Assembly: GCA_964036155.1 (NCBI GenBank)
Contig: OZ038423.1
Span: 22,025,249-22,089,248, forward strand
Direction: 5' to 3'
From: Diploscapter coronatus
Lineage: Eukaryota; Nematoda; Chromadorea; Rhabditida; Rhabditidae
DNA: 64,000 nucleotides
Part shown: in pieces, positions 13,831 through 26,640 of the stretch
Layout: every line of letters starts with the position of its first letter
Position numbering within the stretch: position 1 is the first letter of the stretch
Notes under the pieces: model-generated
What the model was told of the DNA's origin: nothing
What the model saw: only the letters and a program-made list of their open reading frames with translations
Databases searched by the model: none
Made by a program: the position numbers and the translations under genes

Positions 13831-13840
13831 CGTTTTTCAG
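13831..13840 (+). promoter_or_regulatory. Probable trans-splice acceptor before mlh-1
   Basis: CGTTTTTCAG lies 32 bases upstream of the mlh-1 ATG with no coding exon in front of it. This fits a spliced-leader acceptor, or a 5' UTR intron end as the alternative. Confidence 0.5.
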
Positions 13841-13872
13841 CAAAAAATATTGCCCACTTTAGCATCAAAACG

Positions 13873-16800
13873 ATGGTCCGAATTCAAAAACTCCCGCCAG
13901 ACGTCGTCAATCGAATGGCCGCAGGGGAGGTTAGATTTTGGAAAGAGTACATAAAATTCTAAAAAACAAGTGCTTCTTTTAAATAATTTTCATGAAACTT
14001 ATCAAAATATCGATTTGGAAAAATTCCATTTGCAAGCATTGACTTGAAAAAAAATCTTTTTAGAAAAATTACTATCATTTATTTATGCTAGCCCTTGATG
14101 TTCATTTTCATAAGCATTGAAGTAAACTTCTCATGAAATATTCTTTAAATCGAGTCTAAATTACAGAATCTTCAACACATTTTTCAGGTGGTCGTTCGTC
14201 CATGCAACGCAATCAAAGAGCTTCTGGAGAATTCGTTAGATGCCGGCTCGAAATCGATTAGCGTCAGCTTTTACTCGGAGCGCGACGACATCACCATTCA
14301 AGTGCAGGTTTGTTGACATTTTTCTTTTTCCTATTAGAACTAATTAATACATTCTTGCCTTTTGTCAATGTCCAGTAGTTTGATATCGATGTCGAATGTG
14401 TCAAAAATTTACACGAAAACCCCTTTACATTGACGCTATGCAAAAATGTATGGACTCACCCTTATGATTTTCTCATACTGTATGCTAATTTATCCGACTT
14501 TCATGCTTTCGTTTTGTGAGTTTCGAAAATTCCAGGACGACGGCAAGGGCATTGCGAAGGACGACATGGAGATTGTCTGCGAGCGATTCACCACCTCCAA
14601 ATTGGCCAAGTTCGAGGATCTTCAGGTTATTTTTATCGACATTTTTTAAAAATGTCACTGGTTTTTTCAAAATGACGCATTTTTCAGAACATGCAAACTT
14701 TCGGATTCCGCGGTGAAGCCCTTGCATCGTTGAGCCTCGTTTCAAAGGTTCATTTTTTTATTTTCATGAAAATCGTAAAGATAAAGTATTTTTCTAGATG
14801 ACCATTGTTACGAAAACCGTCGATCAGCCTCTTGCATATCAGGCTAATTATCAAGGTATTCGGATTTCTCATCGAAACTGCCACAATGTCATATTTTGCA
14901 GACTGCAAACTGATCGGTCAAATCAAGGCATCGGCCGGCAAAAATGGAACGATCATCACTGCCAAGGAGCTCTTCTACAATTGTCCTTCCAGGTACTTTT
15001 CCCATTTTTATAAAATTGGCATATCTATTTTCCAGAAAGAAAGCCTTCATCGGAACAGACCGTTTCAAGGACGAAGTTAGCAGAGTTATGGAGATGATCA
15101 CCAAATATGCCATTCAGAGACCGTAAGATCTTTCATTCTTACTAAAATCATAAAATGTATGCTAATTGTGTAAGCATGAAATTTTATTATTAGAATGTAA
15201 AAATGCAATTTGTATCGTATTTGGCTAAAATTATCAGTTGATTTTTCCCATATTTTACTGTTTCAGTGACGTGACGTTCGCCTTCAGGACGACTTCCTCC
15301 TCTTCTTTCCGAACCTCGGCAACCGGCGACACGAAGGCTGTGATCAGCTCTCTGCTCGGCAAGCAATTCGCGGATGTATGCTAATTTTTAAATTTTGAAA
15401 AGCTTTCCTGGACTTCCAGAATCTGATTGAGATTTCCTGTGAATCCAACATTCTGCGTTACAAAATCAGCGGCTACATTTCCAAACCGATTTCGGCAGCA
15501 ACATCGAGGGGAATTATGGATAAAAAGGTTGGCCTATTGAGAGTTTCTATTTTTATTTCTCCTGTTTTTGCATCTGAAATTTGAAGAGTTCCATTCTGAC
15601 TTGGCAACGATTGCATAAATTATTATTTTTCGTAAAAAATAGTCAAATTATTATTGATAGACTTTCAAATTCCAGACGAAGCAGCGTTTCTTCTCGCTGT
15701 TCGTGAACGGCCGCAGTGTGGAATGTCCCAAGCTGAAACATGCAATCGACTCCTCCTACTCTTCCAGAGACGTCATCTGCATGTGCACGCATTTGTCGCT
15801 GGAGGTATGCTTCATCAAAATTTATCGGATACCAAACATTTTCCAAAGATTCAATTGCATTTTATAGTCGAGCTAAAATAAACCAAATCTAAAAGTTCTA
15901 TTTTTGTACGAAGCACCAGATTTGATTGTGATCGGAAAAAATTTGATAAATTCATTTAAAAATTCAGATCGACCCTACTCGAGTCGACGTCAATGTGCAC
16001 CCCACGAAGCAGTCTGTCATTTTTATTGGAATGGACGACGTCGTTGATGAGCTTCAATACGTAAGATTTTTAAAAATGTATTAAAAGGACCGAATTTTCA
16101 GAAAGTGCTCGAGATTCTGAACGAATGCATGGAGGATGAAAACGTGTCGTTCAACTCGAGTCAGCCCTCGACTTCCAACATCCAGAAAGCATCCGATTTG
16201 AGTGCCTCGCAGGTTGGAGAATTTAATTTACCATACGCATTTATCTTGTATTTTACTGATTTTGTAAAAATGTTCATTTTCGGAAGATTTTCCATCTTCC
16301 AGATCCTCAAACAGCCCACTCAACTGTTCATGATTCCGCCGGTCAAAAAGGAGAAATCTAAGGATAGAAATTCGGCTGGAGGCAACAAGTTCCAGCAACC
16401 TTCGGCTAGTCCCAAGAATGCTGCTTATTTCGTGAGTTGGAGTTTCCATTATCATTTCTTACAAAAAATCAATCGGATAGAAATGTTTGATGTATGTATC
16501 ACGAATCACTCATAAAAATTGATGAAAACGCGATGCTGCTTTACGTGTTCAGTGTTGTTGTTTTCAAAGAACCAAACAAATCTCGAATTTTATGATACTA
16601 CCAACCATCCTATGCTTCAGCAAAACCGAACGGATTCCCAAGAGCGTCGCCTGGAGCAGTTTTTTCGCATCGGAGATTCGGCGTCTCTCAACGACGAGAA
16701 CAAGGATGACAACGGGGTTAACCTCGTCGAGTTCACCGCCTCCAATGACGATGTCGAATCGACGCAATTCACCGTGAGCCTTTGAACATACTATAACTTT

Positions 16801-18328
16801 ATTTTTCTATTTCATTTCTTTTGATTCAGTTTTTTTTGTATTATTTTTGAATGTTCGAAAGAACCATTTTCTTAATTTACTGTTCTTCTAATTTCAGCCA
16901 AACAGCTCCTCGATTCGCACGTTCAGGCTGAAACCGCTGGATTTCTTGAAGGCCAAAGTCGAAAATGAGATTTCGCCGACTTTGATGTATGGATTTTTTT
17001 TTATTTTGAAAAAAATTTCATTTTCAGCGGTTTCTTCAAAAATCACATTTTCGTGGGTTTCATCAGCGTGGGGCAGTGCCTGTTTCAATTTGGAACCGCA
17101 CTCTATCTGATCAACATCAGTGAGATTCTCGAGCCCTTTTTCTATCAGGTAAATTCATTTTTCCAGAAATTAGCATGCATTATTATCATTTTCAAAATTC
17201 ACCTATCTTGATGGGAAATAGTAATAGTGGTTTAAAAGAAAAAAATGAAATTTTTAAATAGGTTGATGTAGTGATATTTTAAACAAACCTAAATCATCGA
17301 TTTCTAGATTTCGCTGTCGAACTTCGGCAATTTCGTCTCGTATCGAATCGGCGAGCCTGGCTCCGTCAAAATCGATGCCCTGCTCAAAGCGTCTGGCGAC
17401 GACATGTGGGAATCGACGGGTGAAAATTTCTCTTTCTCTCGAATAAAAAATAAGATTCATTGTTCAGAAAGCATCAACAGCGCAGAAAAGTTGCTATCGG
17501 ACAATGCAGAAATGCTCAACAATTACTTCTCCATAGAGTTCGCCTTTTCTGAGAATCACGGGCACGGTTTTCTTTTACTTTTCCACGAAAACTTATCAAT
17601 CTATTGGCATTTTTATGAAGATATCGTTTAAATTTTCGTTACTCATTTTATCATCCTTTATTTCCAGCGAAATCAGTCTGGTCTCGATTCCCTGCATCAT
17701 GAACGGCCTCCAGCCTCAACTCGAAAGACTGCCCAACTTCGTGTCCGCTCTCCTCTACGTCAATTATGAGGATGTGAGAATTTTTAATAGAAATATTTCT
17801 TGCAAGAAAAACTACTTTTTCTTACAAATTTTAGCAGGCATCCTGTTTCCATGAAATCCTCATGGCTATCGCGAATTTCTACGTGCCGAAAGAGGAATTT
17901 TGCAACGGCAATAAATTATCAGGTAAGATGAATTTTTAAAACTTTACTTATTGATATTTTTCAGGCTTAAACTCCGTTAACTGGAAATCGATGCTGCGCG
18001 ACAAAGTGCTGCCCTACCTGAAGAATCGATTCAAACCGCCTGCCATTCTCGCTGATAAAAAGGTGAATTGAAACAAAATTCAATTTTTACCATAAATGAT
18101 AGAAAGAACGCATTTTTACGTTTATTAGATTCGAATTTTTTAGACTATTCTAATCCCAATACTTCTTGAAAGACCACAAAATTCTTTTAAAGAATTTCAT
18201 GAGTAAAAGCAAATATCTTACTTTTATAATTTTTTTAAATCCTATTCTTCCTACTAATTTCAAATTTTCAGGTCATCAATCCCCTGGTCGACGCTCACGA
18301 TTTGTATAAGGTGTTTGAGCGATGCTAA
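13873..18328 (+). CDS. mlh-1: DNA mismatch repair protein MLH1
   Basis: Twenty-two phase-consistent exons: 13873-13929, 14188-14307, 14536-14625, 14688-14747, 14798-14855, 14902-14992, 15036-15122, 15267-15375, 15420-15527, 15676-15804, 15968-16060, 16102-16212, 16303-16431, 16621-16773, 16898-16986, 17028-17148, 17308-17419, 17468-17537, 17668-17773, 17835-17922, 17965-18062 and 18272-18328. The product is about 711 aa. GHKL ATPase motifs are visible: [12 protein letters not shown] (about 29-40), DDGKGI (about 60-65) and FGFRGEAL (about 94-101). The carboxyl end YKVFERC is the terminal signature of MLH1, so this is MLH1 rather than PMS2. Known role: the common subunit of MutL heterodimers in nuclear mismatch repair and meiosis. 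The donor at 17538 (GA/GTTCGC) is weak but is the only choice that keeps phase and gives a YFSID-E junction like the family. The acceptor at 17832-17837 is a tandem TAGCAG. Somewhat shorter than the usual ~750 aa. Confidence 0.95.
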
Positions 18329-19537
18329 AAGTCGATAACTTGCAAAATTTTCCGGTATTTCAAAATTCAAGTAGACAGGTATCGATTTTACATGTATTCA
18401 TGCATTATTCTTTCCTTCTTTGCTCTTCATCTTTCCAAAATTAGGCCGACTGTTCATTTAACTTTAAAAAATATTGTGATTTTTGAAAAGATGTAGTGCG
18501 AGTGAAGGCAACTTGCTATTATTTCGTCGTTTTTTCTCATTTTGTTTTCGAATGAATTTTAATTTCAAGAAAATGTTTTATTTTTGCAAAAAGAAATATA
18601 AATTACCCAGTGAAAAATCTGAAAGATCCGAAAGGAACGGACGCGATTTTTCAAGATTTCAAAAAAATCTCGAGAAAACACTACCGTAAAATGTTAAGAG
18701 AATTAAATTTGAAAGATTCAAATGGAAATTAATCTGGAAAAGTCGATAGCGAGTTTAGTGAAAGCGAACATTTGGCATGTAAAATACGAACATATGAAAA
18801 ATATCCTAAAAATGGAAACTTACAAGAAAGTGATATAAAAATGAATTAATTTCACCTTGAAACGCTAACAATAAGACTGAAGCTTTCAAATCTAACCTTG
18901 ATTAGAAAATTTGTATAAAATTGTGCATTTCATGAAAATGAAAAATCGATGATGCTTCATGAAATACGCGAACATTTGAAAGTATAACACGATAAAGGAA
19001 TGATCCGAACATTTCTGACTAATTGAATGACGGCCCTATAAAATGAAATACAATACCGTATTTTCCCTAATAAAATCCCTGGGTCTTATTTTTGAGGGAT
19101 CTTCGAGAAAATACGATAAAGAGGGACTTCCCTAGACATTCTCTTGAATTATTCACAATTAAAAGATTCTTACACACCTAAATTTCAGGCAATGCTTTCT
19201 GAAATATTGAAAGAAAGTAGGCAGTTCATTTGGGCATATGCGCGAAAAGTATAGTGTACCTAATTCATCTAATTATAGTGAAACTTATCAATCAATTTAG
19301 TTTGGTAATTTTATAGAAGTTTTCCTAAACTAATATGATAATGAGGTTTCAGTATCTAATGAATAAGAAACTGAAATAGTAGGTTTGAAATTTACATAAT
19401 TTCTGGTAGGTTTCACATGAAGGGTTCTTCAGCGGCCATTATGTACAATGGGTATATACTTCTTTTTATATTGGGTACATGGTTAATTGCCCAATTACGG
19501 GGAGTTAATGAGTCTAATTATCGTCGAGTTATTTGAC
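18329..19537. other. Convergent 3' intergenic region
   Basis: The region separates the 3' ends of mlh-1 (+) and the J-protein gene (-). It is AT-rich. The only structure noted is a short inverted repeat at about 19054-19118. No gene is supported. Confidence 0.5.
19054..19118. repeat. MITE-like remnant with short terminal inverted repeats
   Basis: TACCGTATTTTCCCT at the left is mirrored by GAGAAAATACGATA at the right. The internal segment contains CCCTGGGTCTTATTTTTGAG. The arrangement resembles a short, decayed non-autonomous DNA element. No family is claimed. Confidence 0.45.
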
Positions 19538-22500
19538 TTAATTAGCCTCGACCACCGACTTTGTTTCTGCCTCGGCCTGATTGTTGACTGACGATACAGT
19601 TCGGGACTTGAGCTCACCGTCTTCCAAGACCTAAATTTAAAAAGTTAGAAGTTAGAAAAATGAATTAAATTAAATTTCATATTTTATCATGAAAATGTGC
19701 ATGCAAGATCACAGAAAGGTACTAGCACAATATCGTTTTACGAAAAAATTCAAACATCTCTTTGAAAATTGGCTCATTCTGCCATTCTTCTGTTGTGGTC
19801 TAGTTTTGAAAAATCGGAGAAATATCTCCTTTCTTCTTTTCCACCAGACAAATAATAGTCGATTGTAATATCCTCTAACCTCAACGATTTCCTCGCCGTC
19901 ATTCTCAGTGCGCTTCGTGACGATCTTCTTGCCGTCTACGAGTTTAGTCGTGGTCGAAGTTTTTCGGACCAGAACGTTTTTGCCCGGTTCTTTAGGGCTT
20001 GAAAACCGGATAACTGTCGAGAAGTGGCTAAACAGACTCATTCATCATCAGTCATCTTCAGATTCGAGAGAACAAATTGTTTCCGCAATAATTTCCCTTC
20101 CTTCCTATTGTAACTAGTGCCAAATATTAGCTGACCTTTTCAGTGATTTTTGACTTTCAGGAGTGGCGAAAGTTCAAAAAAACTCATGGAACAAAACTCT
20201 TTATCTGATATGAGCATTCAAATCAAATTCAGTAGGAAAAAATTTCGAGATTAATCTTTTTAAACCTCCAGTTTGATGATGATTTTTCTTTAAGTTCTCA
20301 AAACTTTCAGACTAAGGTCATAGCAACCAAGGAAATGGCTAGAAATCTTACGAAATCAGGTTATTTAACTTGTACCATTCAGTACCTCCAAAATTGGTTA
20401 CTTTTTAGTTCTTACGCATCACCTAATCCCAACAATAAACTAATAAGTTTATGAAATTTCTTGGGTGACATCAAAATGGTTCGAATCGTGACTCTCGGCT
20501 CTGCTCGCATGTGAATTTCGATATCTCATGTTGGCCTGAGGCCATGTCACTTTGACGCATTTTGTGATTTCTTTCCTCATTTTTCAGCGCTATTTCTTGA
20601 TCATCGATGAAAATAGCATTGAAAATCGAGAATAGAAAAGGAAACTGCAGAAATGATGCAGAGATTGAATCACCGAAGCAGCAAAATCAACTGTGAATCA
20701 CACATCCTGTAGCCTCGCTCACAGAACGTATGAAGAGCGGCAAAGTTATGTCTATTTTTGGGCTCGAAAAGAAGATAATCTCCGTCTGTTCGAAATTCGC
20801 GACTCGGTTTCTGTCACGTCTCCCGCTTTTTATGGGGGCAAATATTGCCAAGACTCGTCCCAAAAATGGTTCTACGAATATTGAATTCGAATGCTCAAAT
20901 ATTGAATTTGCATAAAAACTTGCTTGACTAGACAAAGAGTGAATGTTCACGGTTTTATGGCGGTTCGAGGTTTACTAGGATGTGAAAATTAGAATTTAAG
21001 ACAATTCTGACAAATTTTTTCTAGAAAAATTTAGATTTGTCAATATTTTGATCGTCCAGAATCCAAAAAGAAAAATTGGAAAACGTTCTAGCTATGATAT
21101 TTTGGTTGTTCTGTTGTGTTTTCTCGAGTGATTTTCGGACTCACCAGTTCTCGTCGTTCCTTTTCTTGTCATCGTCGTAAAAGATGTGGACACGCGATGA
21201 GGGAAACCGGTGCTCTAAAACAACAAATTTTGAGGTCTGCTTTTGGTCCGTGACTAATTTTCATGATTTTTTAAAAAATTTCTAGATTTGTAAAATTTTA
21301 AAAGAGTGCATAGAATTAGTTCGAAGGATCTAGATCTATCTAAAATTTTAGTTGCTGTAAAAGTATGAAAACCGATAATCTGACAAATTTTGAATTGCTT
21401 CTGAACAGTGAATAATTTTATTATTTTTTGGATTTCCACGAAGAACTTGGAAAAGATATTCTAGTTTCTAAATAATTTTTGATCAGTAAAATATCTCCCC
21501 TCTCATTTTTCTGATGGATAACTTTCTCTATGATTCACGCGCGTGTCGACTCCATAAACTTCGTAACGTCACAGAGTCGCAAAAATGCCTGATAGCAATA
21601 AAAAGAATAAGAAAAAGAACGCAGTGGAGTGATTGCAATCGCGTTTTTACAATATTTACATACACATTGCTTGCTAACTCAAACAAACTCGAGATTTTAG
21701 TTAGGCAACTAGGTACACAGCTTCAGGCAGTAATTGTATACAAGAAGTTGATGTTTGAACGTAGGTCAATATTGAATTTAGAGAGCATAACTTTGAGGTT
21801 CTTATAACAAGCTAATAAAATGCAATACTTTTGCAGAACAGATTTGTGCGATTATTTGATGTGTAAATCGATACAAATAAAAATAGAATTTCTTACTTTT
21901 GAATAGAAATGAGTCGACGTTGGGAAACGCGAAGGCGTCGTCGAAAAATACATCCTGAAATTTTCAAATTCAAGTTTCTAGTTTCTTCTCTCATCGAACT
22001 AAAGTTCTCTTGACAATGAAATTTGTCTCGACGAGAAATCATTTTATGGCTGCTGATAAGTTTTATGGATGTGTTGAATATCGAATATTTTCCTAATTTC
22101 TAATCAGCCGAATCAATGATTTACTTCTGCAAAAACTAGGTTTTGGTTGTAAAGATAAAAGCTGGAAAGCTCGCAACTGAAGCGGTGAAAAATTTCGAGC
22201 GTCACGCGAACGAAGAAAACCACCAGTTGGCTGATAAAAGTTGTCACTTTGATGAATGATAACCTTATCTGGCTTATTAGGAAGTGTTCAAAATGAGCCT
22301 TGGTCTTTGAGGATTAAAAATAGGCTTCTCCGAGAAAATCGTTTTCCTTTTATCGCTAGCTTGAAGCCAATTTGGTTGTTCTGTTCTGAAAGGTGTTGCA
22401 AAAATCTTAACTCTCGTAAAATCGTCGGACAATTCACGTGACTTTTTGCCTGAGCATTATCGACTTATTTGCGCAAGAAAAGTCGCTAATTCGAATGGCA

Positions 22501-25500
22501 GAAGAACTAGATTTGCGGTGCAGAGAAGTGAAGAAGCGATTTTGTTTGCAGCGACTTTGAGGATGCGCAAAAGTCGTACGGATGTTCCGCCTACCTGAAA
22601 CGGATCTCGTCCTCCGAAGAATTCGCGAAAAATATCGAATGGTGAGCGAAAGTCATCGAACCCGCCGAACGCACCGGCGCCACCCCTCGTTCGGTGATGA
22701 TGATGATGTCGGTGAAAATGCCTGGAGATAAGAATTGAACCGTTTCAAATTGACGTAAGGAGTAATCTTCGAAAGATAGACAGAATTTGTGGAATGTGAT
22801 CAAATCTGATAAAAAAAATGATTAATTGCAGTGACTTTTGAGAGATTGACGTATTTTTGGGAGTGATGCGAGAGTTTCCATGACAAAGTGGAATACCTGT
22901 GAGATTGTTGGGATTCCTTACGGTCGAAATCGGCTCGTTTCTTTGCTGAAATGAAATTATTGAGCTAGGAATCTTGTTTTCTAGATTTATTCTTTATCAG
23001 TTGCTTGGAAAGATGTTGAGTTTTCAAACGGATTTTTGATAAATGAGAAAATTGTTGGACTTTCCAAGAAACCGTTTTTTATCACATCATGGTCACGAGC
23101 TGGGTCATTGATACTTCAATCAAGAAATTCGAGTGGCCATCGACACTTTGGTCTTTCTCCTTGCTTTGTGCTCAAATCCTCGGACTCGCGCAAACAATCA
23201 AACAATCAACAATCGATCGGTCGATCGACACAAAAGGAAATCCAAACCGAGTCGAACGATGAATAGCCCGAGGCATTTCGGAAGAATCAAACGGGGAGAC
23301 GCACGAGGTGGATGATTGCGATTACACAAGCAGGGAGCACGAGAAAACATTGGGTTGAAAACCGTAAACAATAGAAACTGACGCTTGTTTCTAGAAAAGC
23401 CCTAAATAAATTTAGACGTAAAAGTTGCAGTGGAAAGTTATCGATGTTTTGTTCGCTAATATTATGGATTGTACGTTGGAAAAATTGTCAATGACACGAT
23501 CTGATTTTCTGATTTTGACATAAAGTTTCTCAAACTCATGACCACGACGCGCTAATTAGCAGCGACTTTACTGCCATGAAATTCCCCTTATTTCCTACCA
23601 TCCGATAGAATTTCGTAGGCCTGCGCAATCTGTTTGAACTTCTTCTCAGCAACTTCTTTTGCCGCCTCTTCGGTGTGTTTGTCGGGGTGCCATTGTAAGG
23701 CCAGTTTTCGGTATCTGAAAAAGTCTGGATAATAAAAGTTATGAGAATTCTTTGGGTTTTTCGTATTGCATTTGAAGAATTTGGATCGAAGATAAACTGA
23801 ATTTCTAATTTATTCTAATTTTGAAGAAAAAAGTTTGCTTTATCACACTGATTTCGAGAGTGAAAAATTCAATTCCATCCAACTCTTTACTTGGATTTGG
23901 ACATTCGGAAAATTTTCCGGCTTTTCTCGTAGCATTACGCTTTTCTGTGTTAGAGGCTTGCAGACTGTGTCCACTCCTCGTGTTGTTGAGAATGGAAAAG
24001 AGCTCTTCGAGTAGAGCAACGAGCCTCACCTCTGCAGATTTCTCTAATCTCATGCGAGCCCTGACTATTTCTCCTTTCTCTGACATTCCTCGATCATTTC
24101 TCTATTTATAGAGCCTCCACGCGCCGCTGCAGCTTGTCTCATTTTTCTCTTTGTTGTATCGTCTTCATCTCTAATCCTTTGGCGCCTATTTTTACTGCGG
24201 CGCCTTCAGTATCAATATGGCCCGTCGAAGGGTCTTTGTTTGGTATTGTACAGAGTTGCAGATTAAAAATGAGGCGATTTGAAATAAAAACATTGAAACT
24301 TTAGAAGTATCAAATATTCTCTTTTGAATGAATATTTCTAGCGCAATGTAATTTTTTCAAATCTTGATTGAACTTTGCATGACAAAAGTGATCAACTGCA
24401 AAAAATTTAGCAATATTTCATGGAATAGTACAATTTCTTAGATGTGGTTTGATTTGAGTCCTGATATTCCATTTCTATGCGACAATCTATTGACGGTGTT
24501 ATTCTCGGTCGTTCGATGTTGTTGTCCGATTCAATTCGCCCCACAATGCCTTTACATACAAGAGGGGTTGTTTAGTTGTTTAGTGTCTCCAGCACCAACT
24601 ACAGCGGCCAGCAGCGATGCAAATACATTCGAACTATTGAACTGCTTTGTACAGTCAGCAGAAAATCGACCAGGTGATTTCTCGCTGTTTTACTGTTTTC
24701 CACTTCGTATTGCGAAATCTCCAATTCTTCTCAAAACGGTCAAGATTAGCAGATGCTAAACTTTTCCAAGCAGCTGGCGGAACAGATGTAAATTTACTAG
24801 AATTTGAATACCAGTTTAGCCTAATGCAGTAATTCTGTCAGGAAAAATGGTTGGTTTGCCATCTTTAAAGGGGTAGGTTTCGAGTTCGAGATTTTGGAGA
24901 TTATCCGCCAAAAATTTCCGAAAAAGGATATCTTCTAACAGTTGATTATAAAATTTAGCCCCAAAAATCATCGAAAGTCCCTATAAATCAACCCAGAAGT
25001 ATCGTATAATCGTCGCCTGTCACCGTTAATGCAATGTAACTGTACAAGTGAATATACTGACTTTTACTCTCGCTCTTTCATGACAAGAAAGCTTTCTCGG
25101 TAATGCATGTAATAGTTGATTGCGCAAAGACTAAATACACACAGGAAGACGAACACTTCGGGAACATTAACTCAAGTTCTGAAAATAAGTAGCGTTCTCG
25201 CCGGTCAATGGGTCAAATTTGGCGCAACTAATGGACTCGTCGAAAAAGTTCGGTCTAATTTGTGAGCGGCAATGTAATTTTAGAGTCGGTCGTGTGACGC
25301 AATAATTATAGATTTTTGCATGCATTTTTATTCCTCTTCAAGGTCGGTAATAGGCCTTCTCGCATGGGTGGAGGTTTCGAAGTGCTGCTGCGCCTCTCCG
25401 CCCAGCGCCAATGACCTACTTGTTAATCGAATAAAGACGAAGCAATAATCGGGTTTCTCATCGACTCTCGTTTCGTCTATTGGTTTTGAACTTATTCACA

Positions 25501-26640
25501 TCGCATTGCGAGATGAAGATTATGGGAAAGCGAGTCGATCGGACGCGATTCTTTCAGAGATTTTCCTTGTTCTTTCATGCGACTTTACGGATAATTGTTT
25601 GCGCGCGGCCTACTAGACTTCGAAGTTCTTCCGAAATAGCGAAAAAATGAGAATCCAAGTTTCGCGTAGTTTTGTGGTTTGAAGTGACCGAGGACTGAGA
25701 AACAAGTCAACGAGCCAATCCACTCGACTATGAATACAATCGAATCGAATTGAATGAATTGCTTTGTCCGAATCCGAATAAGGGTGATCAAGATGAATAA
25801 GTGATGTACTTTAGACGATTCATAAAAGACGAGATGATGAATGGCGAGACAGTTTAGATTTTTTTTTTAAAAGTCCTTTCCAGTACTTTGTACTTCCTTT
25901 TCCCGAATAGTTATTCTGGAACGAATGCATTTTTTTTATCAATTCCCATAAAAATCGTGGCAAACATTTTGAAGAAAGTACTTATGTGTCCTTTGCAACC
26001 AATAAATATATAAATTCGAGGCAATTTTTCGTAATGCAGGAGATACGCCCATGCGCAATTATTTTTGCGGCCTTCTTTATAATTCATGAATTTTTTATTG
26101 GAGGGCGTTTGAAGGGAAATGACTGGTGAGTTTTTACATAAGGCCTATTTTTGTCAGTTCGTTTTCTTCAATTCCCCTAATTCGTCGTCTAATCAGCACT
26201 AAGAATCGGAAGGAAAGAAGATCTGACGCAGCATCGCAGTGGAAGGAACCAGCTGAAGAGGCAGAGAGGCATTGACAAACCAGCTTATCGATCGCCTTAT
26301 CAAATAATCAATGCAGCTGTAGAAACCCCTAGAAAGGAAGAAACGGCTGAATCAAAGAAAACGCCTTTTGTTTCGAGGGAAAGCGGCAAAAAGCGAGGTG
26401 CGAGTTTTTCGCAGAACCAACAATACAATGGCAACGACGCCAGCTACATATTTTCGCGTCGCTACGAGAAAACCGAGAATCTATGCAATTTGATCGAATG
26501 ATTGAATGAAATAGAAATGCAATACATAATTGGATTAAAATTGACGATAAAATCTTAACGTACGCTTTCTTGATTTCGGTCTCGTCCGAGTTGGTTGGTA
26601 TGCCCAAGATCGTGTAGGGGGAATCCTCGCGGGGAGGCAT
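19538..26640 (-). CDS. DnaJ/Hsp40 co-chaperone, DNAJB6/DNAJB2 type
   Basis: Eight minus-strand exons join in phase: 26564-26640, 23599-23714, 22897-22945, 22595-22721, 21897-21954, 21145-21214, 19880-19997 and 19538-19630. The product is about 235 aa. The N-terminal J domain (about 1-70) has [15 protein letters not shown], with the HPD at residues 35-37. A His/Arg-rich segment follows, then a Gly/Phe region ([18 protein letters not shown]). Next come [19 protein letters not shown] and [10 protein letters not shown], which match the order of the DNAJB6 C-terminal region (STSTK, NGRKITTKR, EDGQLKSLT). Known role of the family: a cytosolic/nuclear Hsp70 co-chaperone that suppresses aggregation. 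C. elegans DNJ-24 is the likely relative. Exon 7 has an alternative in-phase acceptor at 20027 adding 10 aa. A TTTCAG lies just upstream of the ATG. Intron 1 is 2.8 kb. Confidence 0.9.
23715..26563 (-). other. Intron 1 of the J-protein gene
   Basis: A 2.8 kb intron splits the J domain between KKA and YRK. Apart from open frames without recognisable content (for example 24442-24759 on +), I see nothing coding. A GGCGCC pair flanks 24180-24206. Confidence 0.5.

Noticed and set aside
17521..17577. Continuation of the MLH1 exon through GAG TTC GCC to the GT at about 17565
   Set aside because: It breaks phase with the next exon. The GA/GTTCGC donor at 17538 preserves both phase and family resemblance.
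20477..20489. GGTTCGAATCG, like a tRNA B box
   Set aside because: No A box at the right distance and no cloverleaf could be drawn; similar hits near 40574 fail in the same way.
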